From: an uncultured Clostridia bacterium | GTDB lineage: Bacteria; Bacillota; Clostridia; Oscillospirales; Ruminococcaceae | Direction: 5' to 3' | Assembly: GCA_947628615.1 (NCBI GenBank) | Contig: CANRAO010000003.1 | Span: forward strand, 1-64,000 | Length of the DNA: 64,000 nt | Part shown: in pieces, positions 9,082 through 17,671 of the stretch | Position numbering within the stretch: position 1 is the first letter of the stretch | Layout of the letters: the number at the start of each line of letters is the position of its first letter | Notes under the pieces: generated by a model | What the model was told of the DNA's origin: nothing | Databases searched by the model: none | Seen by the model: the letters and a program-made list of their open reading frames with translations, nothing else | Translations under genes and position numbers: made by a program

Positions 9082-9113
9082 AACTTTCACTAAATAAAAA
9101 TTTAGTGAAAGTT
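9082..9113. repeat. Perfect 13-bp inverted repeat with 6-bp centre upstream of xerC (dif-like or operator)
   Basis: AACTTTCACTAAA (9082-9094) and its exact reverse complement TTTAGTGAAAGTT (9101-9113) flank TAAAAA (9095-9100). It lies just downstream of the xerC promoter -10 box. No T-run follows, so it is not an ordinary terminator. Two recombinase-sized arms around a 6-bp spacer beside a tyrosine recombinase gene recall dif sites; a repressor operator or an mRNA 5' hairpin are alternatives. Confidence 0.6.
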
Positions 9114-9144
9114 AGGGCAGTGATTAAACGAAGGAGTTGTTTAT

Positions 9145-10143
9145 ATGAAACCCGAATATTCCGCCGATTGCCCCGAATATTTAAAAGATTACCTAATGAA
9201 TCTTAAATTAATTCGCAACCGTGCTGATAGAACCGAAGAAGCATATTATATTGATATAAGAACCTTCTTAAGGTATTTAAAAATTAAACATAAAGATGTT
9301 TCAAGTGATGATGATTTTTCTAAAATTACTATTGCCGATGTTCCATTTAAGTATATTGAAAATGTTTCTTTGTATGACGCTTATGAATATTTGAATTATT
9401 TAAAAGACATAAGAAAAAATGATACAGCTACTCGTGCAAGAAAATCTTCAGCACTTAAACAGTTTTTTCTTTATTTACATGCTAAAGCTAAACTATTAGA
9501 CAAGAATCCATTAGATGATTTAGAACTTCCAAAAATCAAAAATAAACTGCCTAAATATCTGTCATTAGACGAATCTTTGCAACTATTAAAAAACATAGAT
9601 TCTAAAAATAAAGAACGTGATTTCTGTATGATAACTTTATTTTTAAACTGCGGAATGCGTCTTAGCGAGCTTGTCGGGCTTAATCTTAACGATTATAGTA
9701 AAGAAAATCGAACACTGAGATTATTTGGAAAAGGCAGTAAGGAGCGTATAGTATATCTTAATGACGCCTGCATAGATGCTTTAAACAGCTATTTGTCTGT
9801 GCGTCCTACCAATTCCAGAGATCCGGAAGCTATATTTCTTTCTCAGGCTAAAAAGCGCATTGACAAGCGCAGAGTTCAGCAGATAGTTGAAGAAATGCTG
9901 AAGCGTGCAGGTCTTAATAATCTTGGAATAACAACTCATAAGTTAAGACATACAGCTGCTACATTGATGTATCAGCACGGCGGAGTTGATCCGCTTATCC
10001 TTAAAGAAGTTTTAGGTCATAAAAGTATCGCCACTACTGAAATTTACACACATCTTTCCAGTGAAAACTTAAAAAAAGCTGCTGATGCCTCGCCGCTTGC
10101 AAATAATAAAGCAGCACCTAAAAGTCAAAAGAATAACGAATAA
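9145..10143 (+). CDS. xerC: Tyrosine recombinase XerC/XerD-like
   Basis: A 332-residue site-specific recombinase. It has an N-terminal SAM-like core-binding domain (residues ~12-120) and a C-terminal catalytic domain. The expected active-site residues are present: R172 (GMRLSEL), K196, H265-x-x-R268 (HKLRHTAATL), H292 (LGHKSI) and the nucleophile Y301 (TEIYTHL). The length and the lack of phage-type neighbours point to a chromosomal Xer enzyme that resolves chromosome dimers, not a mobile-element integrase. A strong promoter and a perfect palindrome lie upstream. The C-terminal ~20 residues are an Ala/Lys/Asn-rich tail. Whether it acts alone (XerS/XerH-like) or with a partner cannot be told from the window. 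Confidence 0.88.
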   Translation: MKPEYSADCPEYLKDYLMNLKLIRNRADRTEEAYYIDIRTFLRYLKIKHKDVSSDDDFSKITIADVPFKYIENVSLYDAYEYLNYLKDIRKNDTATRARKSSALKQFFLYLHAKAKLLDKNPLDDLELPKIKNKLPKYLSLDESLQLLKNIDSKNKERDFCMITLFLNCGMRLSELVGLNLNDYSKENRTLRLFGKGSKERIVYLNDACIDALNSYLSVRPTNSRDPEAIFLSQAKKRIDKRRVQQIVEEMLKRAGLNNLGITTHKLRHTAATLMYQHGGVDPLILKEVLGHKSIATTEIYTHLSSENLKKAADASPLANNKAAPKSQKNNE

Positions 10144-10150
10144 AAATTAA

Positions 10151-10189
10151 CCTCTTGTGAATTTTTCTCACAAGAGGCATTTTATTATT
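10151..10189. terminator. Bidirectional terminator between xerC and the carbon-nitrogen hydrolase gene
   Basis: CCTCTTGTGA (10151-10160) pairs perfectly with TCACAAGAGG (10168-10177). A T-rich run follows on the plus strand (CATTTTATTATTTTTT), and on the minus strand the stem is followed by TTAATTTTTA. It lies between two convergent genes. Confidence 0.88.
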
Positions 10190-11075
10190 TTTTATAATCA
10201 TTTCTTATAAAAGGCTCGTTAATTGCTTCATTGATAAGCAAACCGTATTTTTTCGGGTATCTGTAGGCATTACCGTGTACTTCGCGCTTTCTGTATTCAC
10301 GGATTTCATCTAAAGGAAAATCGGCAATAAAAATCCCCTCTGCCTCCCCTGCTTCTATAATCAATGTATCTCTGGAATCAGCTTCTCCGGGACGATACGC
10401 TATGCCGTCAAATGCAGAAGAATGCCCATTACAGTCTGGCTTTCCCTTTGGATAATTTGTTGTGGCAATTCCTACCATATTTTCATATGCTCTCGCTCTT
10501 AACTGTGAAAGCCTATTTATCTCCATCGGGCAAGCGTTAGGAACTAATATTATCTCCGCACCTTTTAGCATTAAAATCCTTGCACTTTCGGGGAATTCTC
10601 TATCGTAACAAATCATTGCTCCAATCTTTACAATGCCTGCATTAGTGTTCAGATCGGCAACAAAAAAGTCATCTCCTGATGTCATAACTCTTTCATCACC
10701 GAAATCACAGGTATGAACCTTTGCATATGTTAAAACAGCTTCACCCAACCTGTCAATTAAGCATATTGTGTTTCTGAAACCACTTTTGTGTTTTTCAAGA
10801 AATGTTATTCCAATAGCCATATTCAGTTCTTTAGCAAGACTTTGAAAACATAATACAAAACTACTGTTCGAAGTTATTGCCAATTTGTTAAGTTCGTCTA
10901 TACTTTCGGGAATATTATAACCGCACGACCACATTTCAGGGAAAAGAACGATGTCTGCACCAATTTTCTTTGCACGTCTGCAATAATCTATTCCTTTGTT
11001 CAAGTTGCCTTCAAGGCTCTTTTCAGGAAGAAGCTGCATAAGTGCAACTTTAATACTGTTTTCAACACTTACCAC
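10185..11075 (-). CDS. Carbon-nitrogen hydrolase (nitrilase superfamily)
   Basis: A 296-residue nitrilase-fold amidohydrolase. The catalytic triad is visible as E47 (LLFPEMWSCGYN), K119 (YAKVHTCDFGDE) and C156 (GAMICYDREFPES). The enzymes hydrolyse non-peptide C-N bonds, for example in N-carbamoylputrescine or omega-amides; the substrate cannot be assigned from sequence. The start is GTG at 11075 with AAAGGAGAAA upstream. It is the last gene of the thyX-led minus-strand run, 67 bases after the U32 peptidase gene. No polyamine or pyrimidine-catabolic genes are adjacent, so context gives no substrate hint. Confidence 0.88.
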   Translation of the reverse strand: MVSVENSIKVALMQLLPEKSLEGNLNKGIDYCRRAKKIGADIVLFPEMWSCGYNIPESIDELNKLAITSNSSFVLCFQSLAKELNMAIGITFLEKHKSGFRNTICLIDRLGEAVLTYAKVHTCDFGDERVMTSGDDFFVADLNTNAGIVKIGAMICYDREFPESARILMLKGAEIILVPNACPMEINRLSQLRARAYENMVGIATTNYPKGKPDCNGHSSAFDGIAYRPGEADSRDTLIIEAGEAEGIFIADFPLDEIREYRKREVHGNAYRYPKKYGLLINEAINEPFIRNDYKK

Positions 11076-11142
11076 TGAAATTTCTCCTTTAACATAATTA
11101 GCCCCCTATTACACAAACAAAATCGGTAAAGGAGGCAAAAAT

Positions 11143-12375
11143 CTACTTTTTAATTCTGATGATTGAATTTTTTGCAAAAACTTTATCACATTCTAATGAT
11201 AGCTTCATCATTGCGTGGTTTGCAGTCTCTATCGCTTCATTATTATCGTTATAAAGCTTATCGGCAGTAATTTTAACAGGTTCTTTGCCGGGAGCTAAAA
11301 TTTCAAGTTCGTCTCCCCTGTTGAATTTGTTTCTTTGTGTTGCAAAAATCCTGCCGTCACGGCACTCATCTACTATTGCAACAACATCATATTCTCTGAT
11401 ATATCCGCTATTTTCATAATACTGTGCGTCCAATTGCTCATTAGGGTGACCGAAAAAGAAGCCTGTGCAGTAGGCTCTGTGGCTTACTTTGTAAACTTCT
11501 TCTTTTATCCACGAAGGCAATTTATCGTAATCGTCAGGATTATTCCTTAAAAAATCGACTGCCATTCGATATGCGTTGGTCACAACCGAAACATAATAAG
11601 CAGACTTTGCCCTGCCCTCTATTTTAAAGCTTTTAATTCCTGCCTTTGCCAGCTTGTCTAAATGCTCAATCATACACATATCTTTTGCATTAAGAATGTA
11701 TGTTCCCTTTTCATCTTCAAACACAGGAAAATACTGGCCGTCACGTTTTTCTTCCATAAGGTGGTAGCCCCACCTGCAAGGCTGTGCACATTCTCCCCTA
11801 TTTGCGTCACGATTTACCAAATAGCTCGACAAAAGACATCTGCCCGAAAAGCTGACGCACATTGCTCCGTGTACAAAGCACTCAATATCTAAATCTTCCG
11901 GGGTTTTTGCTCTGATTTCTGCTATTTCATCTAATGATAGCTCTCTTGCCAGAACAACTCGCTTAGCTCCCATATTATAAAATTCGTTTGCAGTAACATA
12001 GTTCACAATTCCTGCCTGTGTGGAAATGTGTATCTCCATATTTGGAGCGTACTTTTTCACCAAAGATAAAAGTCCTATATCGTTGACTATCACTGCGTCT
12101 ACTTTGGCGTCAACTGCGTTATTAATAAATTCTTTAAAGTATGGGATTTCGTCATTATGAGGTAAAGTGTTGCAGGTCAGATATACTAGCACACCTCGTT
12201 TATGCGCTTTATCAACGGCATTTTTTAGTTCCGTATTATCAAAGTTCGACGGTCCTGCTCTCATTCCAAATGATTTTCCACCAAGATATACGGCGTCAGC
12301 GCCGTAATCCAGAGCCGATTCAAGCCTTTCCATATCGCCTGCAGGAGACAGAACCTCTAAGTCACTAAAATCCAT
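11143..12375 (-). CDS. U32 family peptidase / tRNA 5-hydroxyuridine synthesis protein (TrhP-like)
   Basis: A 410-residue U32 protein. The N-terminal TIM-barrel begins LEVLSPAGDMERLESAL. The U32 signature region at residues 164-200 carries C166, C173, C180, C196 and C200, which in this family bind an iron-sulfur cluster. Characterised homologues (E. coli YegQ/TrhP, Bacillus YrrN/YrrO) use prephenate-dependent chemistry to make 5-hydroxyuridine at tRNA position 34; others are described as collagenase-like peptidases. The tRNA role is the better-supported expectation for a housekeeping copy like this one. GGAGG precedes the ATG by about 6 bases, and mltG lies 21 bases upstream. Confidence 0.88.
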   Translation of the reverse strand: MDFSDLEVLSPAGDMERLESALDYGADAVYLGGKSFGMRAGPSNFDNTELKNAVDKAHKRGVLVYLTCNTLPHNDEIPYFKEFINNAVDAKVDAVIVNDIGLLSLVKKYAPNMEIHISTQAGIVNYVTANEFYNMGAKRVVLARELSLDEIAEIRAKTPEDLDIECFVHGAMCVSFSGRCLLSSYLVNRDANRGECAQPCRWGYHLMEEKRDGQYFPVFEDEKGTYILNAKDMCMIEHLDKLAKAGIKSFKIEGRAKSAYYVSVVTNAYRMAVDFLRNNPDDYDKLPSWIKEEVYKVSHRAYCTGFFFGHPNEQLDAQYYENSGYIREYDVVAIVDECRDGRIFATQRNKFNRGDELEILAPGKEPVKITADKLYNDNNEAIETANHAMMKLSLECDKVFAKNSIIRIKK

Positions 12376-12396
12376 TATTCCTCCATTGTATTAATG

Positions 12397-14070
12397 CTAA
12401 TCCTCTAACCCTGCCTTTTTAAGATTCTTTTTATGTTTAGACAGTGTCTTTGCAAAATAAGTCTTTTTAGTCTTTAGATTTGAACAGAAATACAGATAAT
12501 CAGTTTTTTCAGGATATAATACTGCATTTATTGCCTCAAGCCCAGGATTGCAGATAGGTCCTGCAGGAAGACCGTTAGCAACATAAGTATCGTATGAATC
12601 CTTAAAATCTGCAATTTCACTATCCGTATATGTTTTAGAATTTTCAGCCTCGACCTTTATAACATCCTTATAATAGCTTTTAGTTGCGTCAGACTCAAGT
12701 CTTGGGAAGTTTGAAAGGTCATTTAATCTGTTCAAGAATACTGAAGCTACCTTAGGCATGTCCTTAATCGAACCTGCCTCGGCCTGAACAATAGATGCAA
12801 GAGTTATGACTTCATTCATATTCATACCATTTTCGCTCATAACAGCTTTCATTTCATCAGTGAACTTGGAATTGAAATGCTCCCTTACTGTTTTGACAAT
12901 ATTATAGGAAGAATCATCTATATAGAAATTATAGGTATCAGGATAGAAATATCCCTCCATATCATAGAATTTATTGCTTTTACTACCAATTATACTCTCA
13001 TAATCATATCCAAATTTTTCACTGTTAAAAGTGCGTATAAGCTCATTGTAATCTGATATTACGCCTTTAGTTTCCAGCAGTTTTGCAGCGTCAAGAAGTG
13101 TAATACCTTCAGGAAATACTACAGAAATATTTTCAAATGACTGTCTTTGTTCCATCAAAGCATCTATTTTATCAGCATATGACGAATTTGGTTTAAGCTC
13201 TATATCACCAGGCTTCATCAAAGAACCTGCATCTTTTAAATTAACAATTACCTTAAATAAAAACTTATTGTCGATAATATTCTCATCAAAAAGCTGCTGG
13301 GCAATTTCATCAGTATTTGAGCCCTCTTTAATGTTGAGTTTGATTACTTCACCACTTTTGTTTATACCCAAGTATTCAAGTCCAAGTGAAATACCAAAAA
13401 AAGCAAGAGAAACAGAAACAACTAAAACAACAACAGTAACAATAAGCCCTGTGAAAATTGAATAATTTACTTCAACCTTTTTCTTTTTATCTTTCTTTAC
13501 TTTAGACTTGCTGTTTGTATTTTTGTGTACATTTCTAGGTTCATTTATATTACTCTTAGAGTAATCAATATTCAAATTGAATTTTTCCTTCTGATTGTTT
13601 ATGCTATAAGAATCAGGCTTGTTATCATAATTACTTTCAGGTTTAATATCAGCCAACGGCTCTTTTTCTTTTATTTCATTTTTTACATTTAGTTTATCGC
13701 TTAAATCATTTTTATTTATTGTTATTTCATCTGCGTTAAGTGTCAGATCTTCATCAGTAGAAGATATAATATCCTCCTTAGAGATATTCAGAGATACATT
13801 ACTTAAAGATTCATCTTTTTTGTTATGTACCTTTTCATCTGTTTTTTGAGTATTTGAATCATTTTGTTTTCCCCAAGGTTTTCTAGTTTCAATATTAGTC
13901 AGGGTTACATCTGTAGAGGCAACAACATTTTCCTTTTTTTCATCTCCGACTATAGAATCAAGAGCCTTTGATGCCTTAAAACTCTCGTCTAGAAAATTAC
14001 TTAACTTTGAATCAATATCTAAATCGTCATTATTTACGGTGTCATTAGATTTCTTTTCTATTTCATCCAT
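12397..14070 (-). CDS. mltG: Endolytic transglycosylase MltG (YceG-like) with long acidic N-terminal extension
   Basis: A 557-residue single-pass membrane protein. The C-terminal YceG domain (about residues 240-557) includes the LysM-like part and the catalytic region ASIVQAEAGSIKDMP, whose Glu is the expected active-site residue. MltG cleaves nascent glycan strands and sets chain length. The first ~195 residues are hydrophilic, Asp/Asn/Lys-rich and apparently disordered, ending in a KKDKKKK stop-transfer cluster before the membrane span (about 200-230). This is longer than in E. coli MltG. The ATG at 14070 is chosen because AAAGGTGG lies 8 bases upstream; a GTG at 14082 is the alternative. 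The start region overlaps the 5-FCL gene. Confidence 0.92.
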   Translation of the reverse strand: MDEIEKKSNDTVNNDDLDIDSKLSNFLDESFKASKALDSIVGDEKKENVVASTDVTLTNIETRKPWGKQNDSNTQKTDEKVHNKKDESLSNVSLNISKEDIISSTDEDLTLNADEITINKNDLSDKLNVKNEIKEKEPLADIKPESNYDNKPDSYSINNQKEKFNLNIDYSKSNINEPRNVHKNTNSKSKVKKDKKKKVEVNYSIFTGLIVTVVVLVVSVSLAFFGISLGLEYLGINKSGEVIKLNIKEGSNTDEIAQQLFDENIIDNKFLFKVIVNLKDAGSLMKPGDIELKPNSSYADKIDALMEQRQSFENISVVFPEGITLLDAAKLLETKGVISDYNELIRTFNSEKFGYDYESIIGSKSNKFYDMEGYFYPDTYNFYIDDSSYNIVKTVREHFNSKFTDEMKAVMSENGMNMNEVITLASIVQAEAGSIKDMPKVASVFLNRLNDLSNFPRLESDATKSYYKDVIKVEAENSKTYTDSEIADFKDSYDTYVANGLPAGPICNPGLEAINAVLYPEKTDYLYFCSNLKTKKTYFAKTLSKHKKNLKKAGLED

Positions 14071-14071
14071 T

Positions 14072-14662
14072 TTACTTTCCACCTTTACAACAATATTTTT
14101 TATCGTCCGATATGATCATATCAACAGCTATATCTGTATTAAATATCGGAAGAGCTTCTTTAATGAATTCATTAAAGCAAATACCGATTTTTATACCATT
14201 AAAATTTTTTAAAAACCTGTCGTAATATCCTTTTCCATATCCTAATCTGTAACCCTGTCTATCAAAACAAAGTGCCGGAACAATACATATGTCATTTTTA
14301 TCAGAGTAAATATATTTTTCATTTTTCTCACTCGGCTCTAAAACTGAAAATGCTCCGACTTTAAGATCAGTGAGAGAATGCATCCTGAAAAACGTCATTT
14401 TATTGCTGTTTTTGTCGCTCTTAGGAGCATATACAGCCTTACCCATACTTATAAGATGTTCTATTAAACAAATCGTATCAACCTCGTCCGATTTAGAAAC
14501 ATAAATACAAATATTTTTTGAATTTTTAATTTCATTTAACCCGAGAAGCCTGTTAAATATTTTTCGGCTTTTTAATTCTTTTTCTTTATTGCTTAACTCA
14601 CTGCGTCTTTTTAAAATATCCCTTCTCAGAATATTTTTTTGATTTTGCGTATTTACTTGCAT
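14072..14662 (-). CDS. 5-formyltetrahydrofolate cyclo-ligase
   Basis: A 196-residue protein of the 5-FCL (MTHFS/YgfA) family. The N-terminal RRDILKRRSEL helix and the C-terminal nucleotide/folate site FDRQGYRLGYGKGYYDRFL (about residues 131-149) are well conserved. It converts 5-formyl-THF to 5,10-methenyl-THF using ATP, so it salvages folate that would otherwise inhibit one-carbon enzymes. It shares the operon with thyX, which consumes methylene-THF, a sensible pairing. It overlaps the DJ-1-like gene by 10 bases at its start and abuts mltG at its end. Confidence 0.92.
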   Translation of the reverse strand: MQVNTQNQKNILRRDILKRRSELSNKEKELKSRKIFNRLLGLNEIKNSKNICIYVSKSDEVDTICLIEHLISMGKAVYAPKSDKNSNKMTFFRMHSLTDLKVGAFSVLEPSEKNEKYIYSDKNDICIVPALCFDRQGYRLGYGKGYYDRFLKNFNGIKIGICFNEFIKEALPIFNTDIAVDMIISDDKKYCCKGGK

Positions 14663-15195
14663 TGGAGTGACGCCTCAAGTGCCACGGACTTTTCTTTAGA
14701 TACCAAAAGCTCAACAAGTTTCAGCCCGAATTTAACAGCAGCTCCTGCCCCTTTAGCAGTAGTAATTTTGCCGTCGTTAACAACAAGATCGCTACAATAA
14801 ACAGCCTTGCCTAATTCGTTTTCAAAGCCCGGAAAACAAGTAGCTTTTTTGCCGTCTAAAATACCTTTATGTCCTAGAATCGAAGGTGCTGCACATATTG
14901 CAGAAATAAACTTATCATTTTTCAGACAAAAATCTATAGCACGGCTGACATTTTCATTTTTTTCAAGATTGACCGTTCCCGGCATTCCGCCAGGAAGGAC
15001 TATCATCTCTGTGTTATCGTCTAGCACTATTTCATTAGAATCCAAATCAGTAATCACAGGTATACCATGAGAACCCCTAATTATATTTGAACCTATTCCT
15101 ACGGTTTTAACCTCAACCTCAGCACGTCTTAAAATATCGACCGGTGCAAGAGCTTCAACTTCTTCAAAACCGTCAGCCAAGAAAACATATACCAT
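14653..15195 (-). CDS. DJ-1/PfpI family protein
   Basis: A 180-residue DJ-1 superfamily protein. It opens with the typical VYVFLADGFEEVEALAPVD, and the conserved nucleophilic-elbow cysteine is C101 in SAICAAPSILG. The GGMPGTVNL segment near residue 69 is also standard. Proposed activities for the family include redox sensing and deglycase or glyoxalase activity; Firmicutes copies of this type are often annotated without function. It lies between the DUF2156 gene (35 bases) and the 5-FCL gene (10-base overlap), so it belongs to the thyX operon. Confidence 0.88.
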   Translation of the reverse strand: MVYVFLADGFEEVEALAPVDILRRAEVEVKTVGIGSNIIRGSHGIPVITDLDSNEIVLDDNTEMIVLPGGMPGTVNLEKNENVSRAIDFCLKNDKFISAICAAPSILGHKGILDGKKATCFPGFENELGKAVYCSDLVVNDGKITTAKGAGAAVKFGLKLVELLVSKEKSVALEASLQCK

Positions 15196-15230
15196 AGATA
15201 TTACAGTCCTTTCAGAAATAAAATATAATA

Positions 15231-16124
15231 TTAATCTCTTTTAAATACAACCGAGTGTTTTTCTAATTGAAAGCAGGGATGATATGAGCGTTTTGATTTT
15301 CTTAAACCATCTATGCCCAAATCTTCTTCCCTGTTTATAAACTGTAAATCAGATGCATTTGCCTTAGCAAATTCATTGCACAAGGTTGGATATGCTCCGT
15401 TTACATCACTTAGTGCCTTTTCAATATGAACAACTAAAGTATTGGAATTCAGTTTCTCGCCTATTGTAACACCAACCAGTTTATCATTTTGAAAAAGAAC
15501 TCCGCCAACGAGATCCATATAATCAAAGTTGTTGAAAAATGTGTTTACAGCAAACTGCTCAACAACCGCTGAAAAATCATTTATACCAGTTTTTTTATTA
15601 TAAGATTCGGTTATAAATTTTATGCAATCGTCAAATAAATCCGGAGTAAGATTTCTATATTCCCAAGGCTGCTTTTTAAAATTACTTATATGATTTCTCT
15701 TAGAATGATACTTTTTCCCTTTTAGATTTATCAAATCGTCAGCATTGTAAATATAATCATAGTAATCTGGATTAGACTTAATATCAGCAATTCTGTCTCC
15801 AAAATTTAATTTAAGAAACTCCAAATTCTTAGATGTTACAGATGACAAAACAAAGCCTTTGCCTAGATTATTGCAGTATTTATTAAAAGAATTGATAAGT
15901 TCAAGAATATCTCCCTCCCCTGCCGGATAGGTAAGATAGATGTTATCATCGTCCTGAGTTGAGATCAAATAATAATCCTTATATCTTGAAATAACCGAAT
16001 CGCTGAGTCTTCTCCAAGCAACATTATTGGCAAAGGAATATTCACAACCCATAAAATCTGATTTGGCTAAAAGCTCGTCGATCCATTGCTTGTCGCTTAA
16101 TTTAATCTCTCTAAAGTCAAACAT
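15231..16124 (-). CDS. DUF2156 / phosphatidylglycerol lysyltransferase C-terminal-domain-like acyltransferase
   Basis: A 297-residue soluble protein of the DUF2156 group, with two GNAT-like halves. Visible hallmarks are the KGKKYHSKRNHISNFKK segment near residue 136, the VGGVLFQNDKLVGVTIGE strand pair near residue 210 and the late NREEDLGIDGLRKSKRSYHP motif. The same fold forms the catalytic part of MprF, but no membrane domain is present here, so lipid lysylation is not implied. Stand-alone versions are common in Clostridia and have no defined substrate. AAGGA precedes the ATG, and the gene follows tmk by 17 bases. Confidence 0.82.
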   Translation of the reverse strand: MFDFREIKLSDKQWIDELLAKSDFMGCEYSFANNVAWRRLSDSVISRYKDYYLISTQDDDNIYLTYPAGEGDILELINSFNKYCNNLGKGFVLSSVTSKNLEFLKLNFGDRIADIKSNPDYYDYIYNADDLINLKGKKYHSKRNHISNFKKQPWEYRNLTPDLFDDCIKFITESYNKKTGINDFSAVVEQFAVNTFFNNFDYMDLVGGVLFQNDKLVGVTIGEKLNSNTLVVHIEKALSDVNGAYPTLCNEFAKANASDLQFINREEDLGIDGLRKSKRSYHPCFQLEKHSVVFKRD

Positions 16125-16141
16125 TGTATCCTTCTTTTCTG

Positions 16142-16807
16142 TTATTTCAATTTATTTATCTCATTTAAAATTCTCTCTGTTATAACATCAACAGGAAGCG
16201 GAAGGTTTCCGTCGCTGCAACTGATTATTTTCCAGTTTTGTTTTTTTGCCGTGTAAAGAGCCGTCTTACGGCAGGATTTTAAAAATTCAATATCTACCTC
16301 GTGAATATCCTTTTTACTCTCGTCCCCATAATATCTCTTAGTCAAAAGCTTTTGTGAAATTTCTATTGGCATATCAAGAAATATAACTAAATCCGGTACG
16401 GGAAGTCCCAATTTGCTGTATTCGTAATCAGACAGCCAAGCTAGGTATTCGTCCCACTCGCTCTTATCGCATTTAACCATCTGATATATTGCATTAGACG
16501 TAACATATCGGCTGGCTAAAATCAAATCTCCCTTTTTATAGGCGTTCTCCCAGTAAAGTTTAAAGCTGGCATATCTGTCGACAGCATAAAAGCTGGAAGC
16601 GGCATATGCATTTATATCATTAGCATTTTTTGAAAATTCACCGCCGAGATACATCTTAACTAAGGCCGATGACTGATTATTATAGTCAGGAAAGCTTATA
16701 GACTTATGAGGAATATTATTTTGTGTAAAAAACTTATCAATTATTTCAAATTGAGTAGATTTACCACTTCCGTCTAAGCCCTCGATAACAACAAGCTTAT
16801 TTTTCAT
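16142..16807 (-). CDS. tmk: Thymidylate kinase
   Basis: A 221-residue nucleotide kinase. The P-loop is EGLDGSGKST (residues 9-18), the DR-like DRYASF and SRYVTSNAIYQ motifs mark the dTMP site, and the LID-like KRYYGDESKKD lies near residue 157. It phosphorylates dTMP to dTDP. It overlaps thyX by 11 bases, so synthesis of dTMP and its phosphorylation are translationally linked. The protein is somewhat longer than the usual ~205 residues and belongs to the clostridial subgroup often labelled deoxynucleoside or thymidylate kinase. Confidence 0.9.
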   Translation of the reverse strand: MKNKLVVIEGLDGSGKSTQFEIIDKFFTQNNIPHKSISFPDYNNQSSALVKMYLGGEFSKNANDINAYAASSFYAVDRYASFKLYWENAYKKGDLILASRYVTSNAIYQMVKCDKSEWDEYLAWLSDYEYSKLGLPVPDLVIFLDMPIEISQKLLTKRYYGDESKKDIHEVDIEFLKSCRKTALYTAKKQNWKIISCSDGNLPLPVDVITERILNEINKLK

Positions 16808-17567
16808 TTTTAAGCTCCCTATAAAAGTTTTGAACCTCTTTCATTTTACCGCAGGTCATATTACCCTCTGCACATTTTCCTCTTACACATCCGGGACCAG
16901 CATTCTTAAAGATAGTAGGAGCAACTTCAAAGCAAAGCCTAAGCATTTCATCAGCAAGAGCCTTGATCTCCCATTGCGCTCTTGAACAGCACCTAAGGCT
17001 AAAGAAATTCAATAGACTTCTTGCATTCATTGTCATAATCATTTTAGTATCACAGGCATTAGGTAGAACAAACCGTGCGTCCTCAATTGCTTTTTTCTGA
17101 GCCTTCTTAGCGGCTTCCTTTTCATCTAGACCCTCGCTTATGAAAGTCTCATAATGCTTATCCTTGAGTATATCAGCTAGTTTATTATAGCTTGATATTG
17201 CACGATCCATCTGCTTGTTGAACTCCTCTAAAGCCTCAGGGATCTCTGCGATTTCAGGCGGAGTTACAAATTCATAATTCTTTTCCTCAACATATCTCTG
17301 GCTTTGAACCGAGAACGAGGCAATTCTATGTCTAGTTATCTGTGCCAATAGCGCACGGGATACTCCTTCAATTCCAAATGTGAACGTTATATGCTCAATA
17401 GGACTGAGATGACCCAATCCGGAAAGCATATTTAAAAAATTAACAGTTTTTTCTTCGGTCAGACCATCAAGAAGCGTGTCTATATCTGAACTTGCATAAC
17501 ACAATTTCGCAGCCGCCGCAATTATCTTTTCAGGCTCTGGAGTGTGTGTCAATAATGTAACTTTCAT
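16797..17567 (-). CDS. thyX: Flavin-dependent thymidylate synthase ThyX
   Basis: A 256-residue protein with the diagnostic ThyX motif RHRxxSxxxxSxR at residues 79-91 (RHRIASFSVQSQR). It makes dTMP from dUMP using FAD, NADPH and methylene-THF, yielding THF rather than dihydrofolate. No thyA is in the window, though that does not exclude one elsewhere. The C-terminal Cys-containing tail (GPGCVRGKCAEGNMTCGKM) is a clostridial feature. It heads a seven- or eight-gene run from a consensus promoter at 17599-17627. GAGGT precedes the ATG. Confidence 0.95.
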   Translation of the reverse strand: MKVTLLTHTPEPEKIIAAAAKLCYASSDIDTLLDGLTEEKTVNFLNMLSGLGHLSPIEHITFTFGIEGVSRALLAQITRHRIASFSVQSQRYVEEKNYEFVTPPEIAEIPEALEEFNKQMDRAISSYNKLADILKDKHYETFISEGLDEKEAAKKAQKKAIEDARFVLPNACDTKMIMTMNARSLLNFFSLRCCSRAQWEIKALADEMLRLCFEVAPTIFKNAGPGCVRGKCAEGNMTCGKMKEVQNFYRELKNEK

Positions 17568-17598
17568 TAATACCTCAGTCCTTGTACAAAGTTAATTA

Positions 17599-17627
17599 AT
17601 TATACCATTTTAATAGATAAAAGTCAA
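17599..17627 (-). promoter_or_regulatory. Sigma-A type promoter of the thyX operon
   Basis: On the minus strand TTGACT (17622-17627) and TATAAT (17599-17604) are separated by 17 bases. It lies about 30 bases upstream of the thyX start and just downstream of the recN terminator. Confidence 0.8.
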
Positions 17628-17634
17628 ATACAGC

Positions 17635-17665
17635 AGAAAAAACCGGCAAGCAAAGGCTCACCGAT
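17635..17665 (-). terminator. Intrinsic terminator after recN
   Basis: Read on the minus strand, ATCGGTGAGC pairs with GCTTGCCGGT (plus 17656-17665 and 17642-17651; 10 pairs including G-U) around a 4-base loop, followed by six T residues. It ends the long spoIIIA-to-recN run. Confidence 0.82.
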
Positions 17666-17671
17666 TAATAT

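Noticed and set aside
9145-10143. xerC as a phage or element integrase
   Set aside because: No att-like duplications, tRNA gene, excisionase or phage genes are nearby; the size and motifs fit a chromosomal Xer enzyme.
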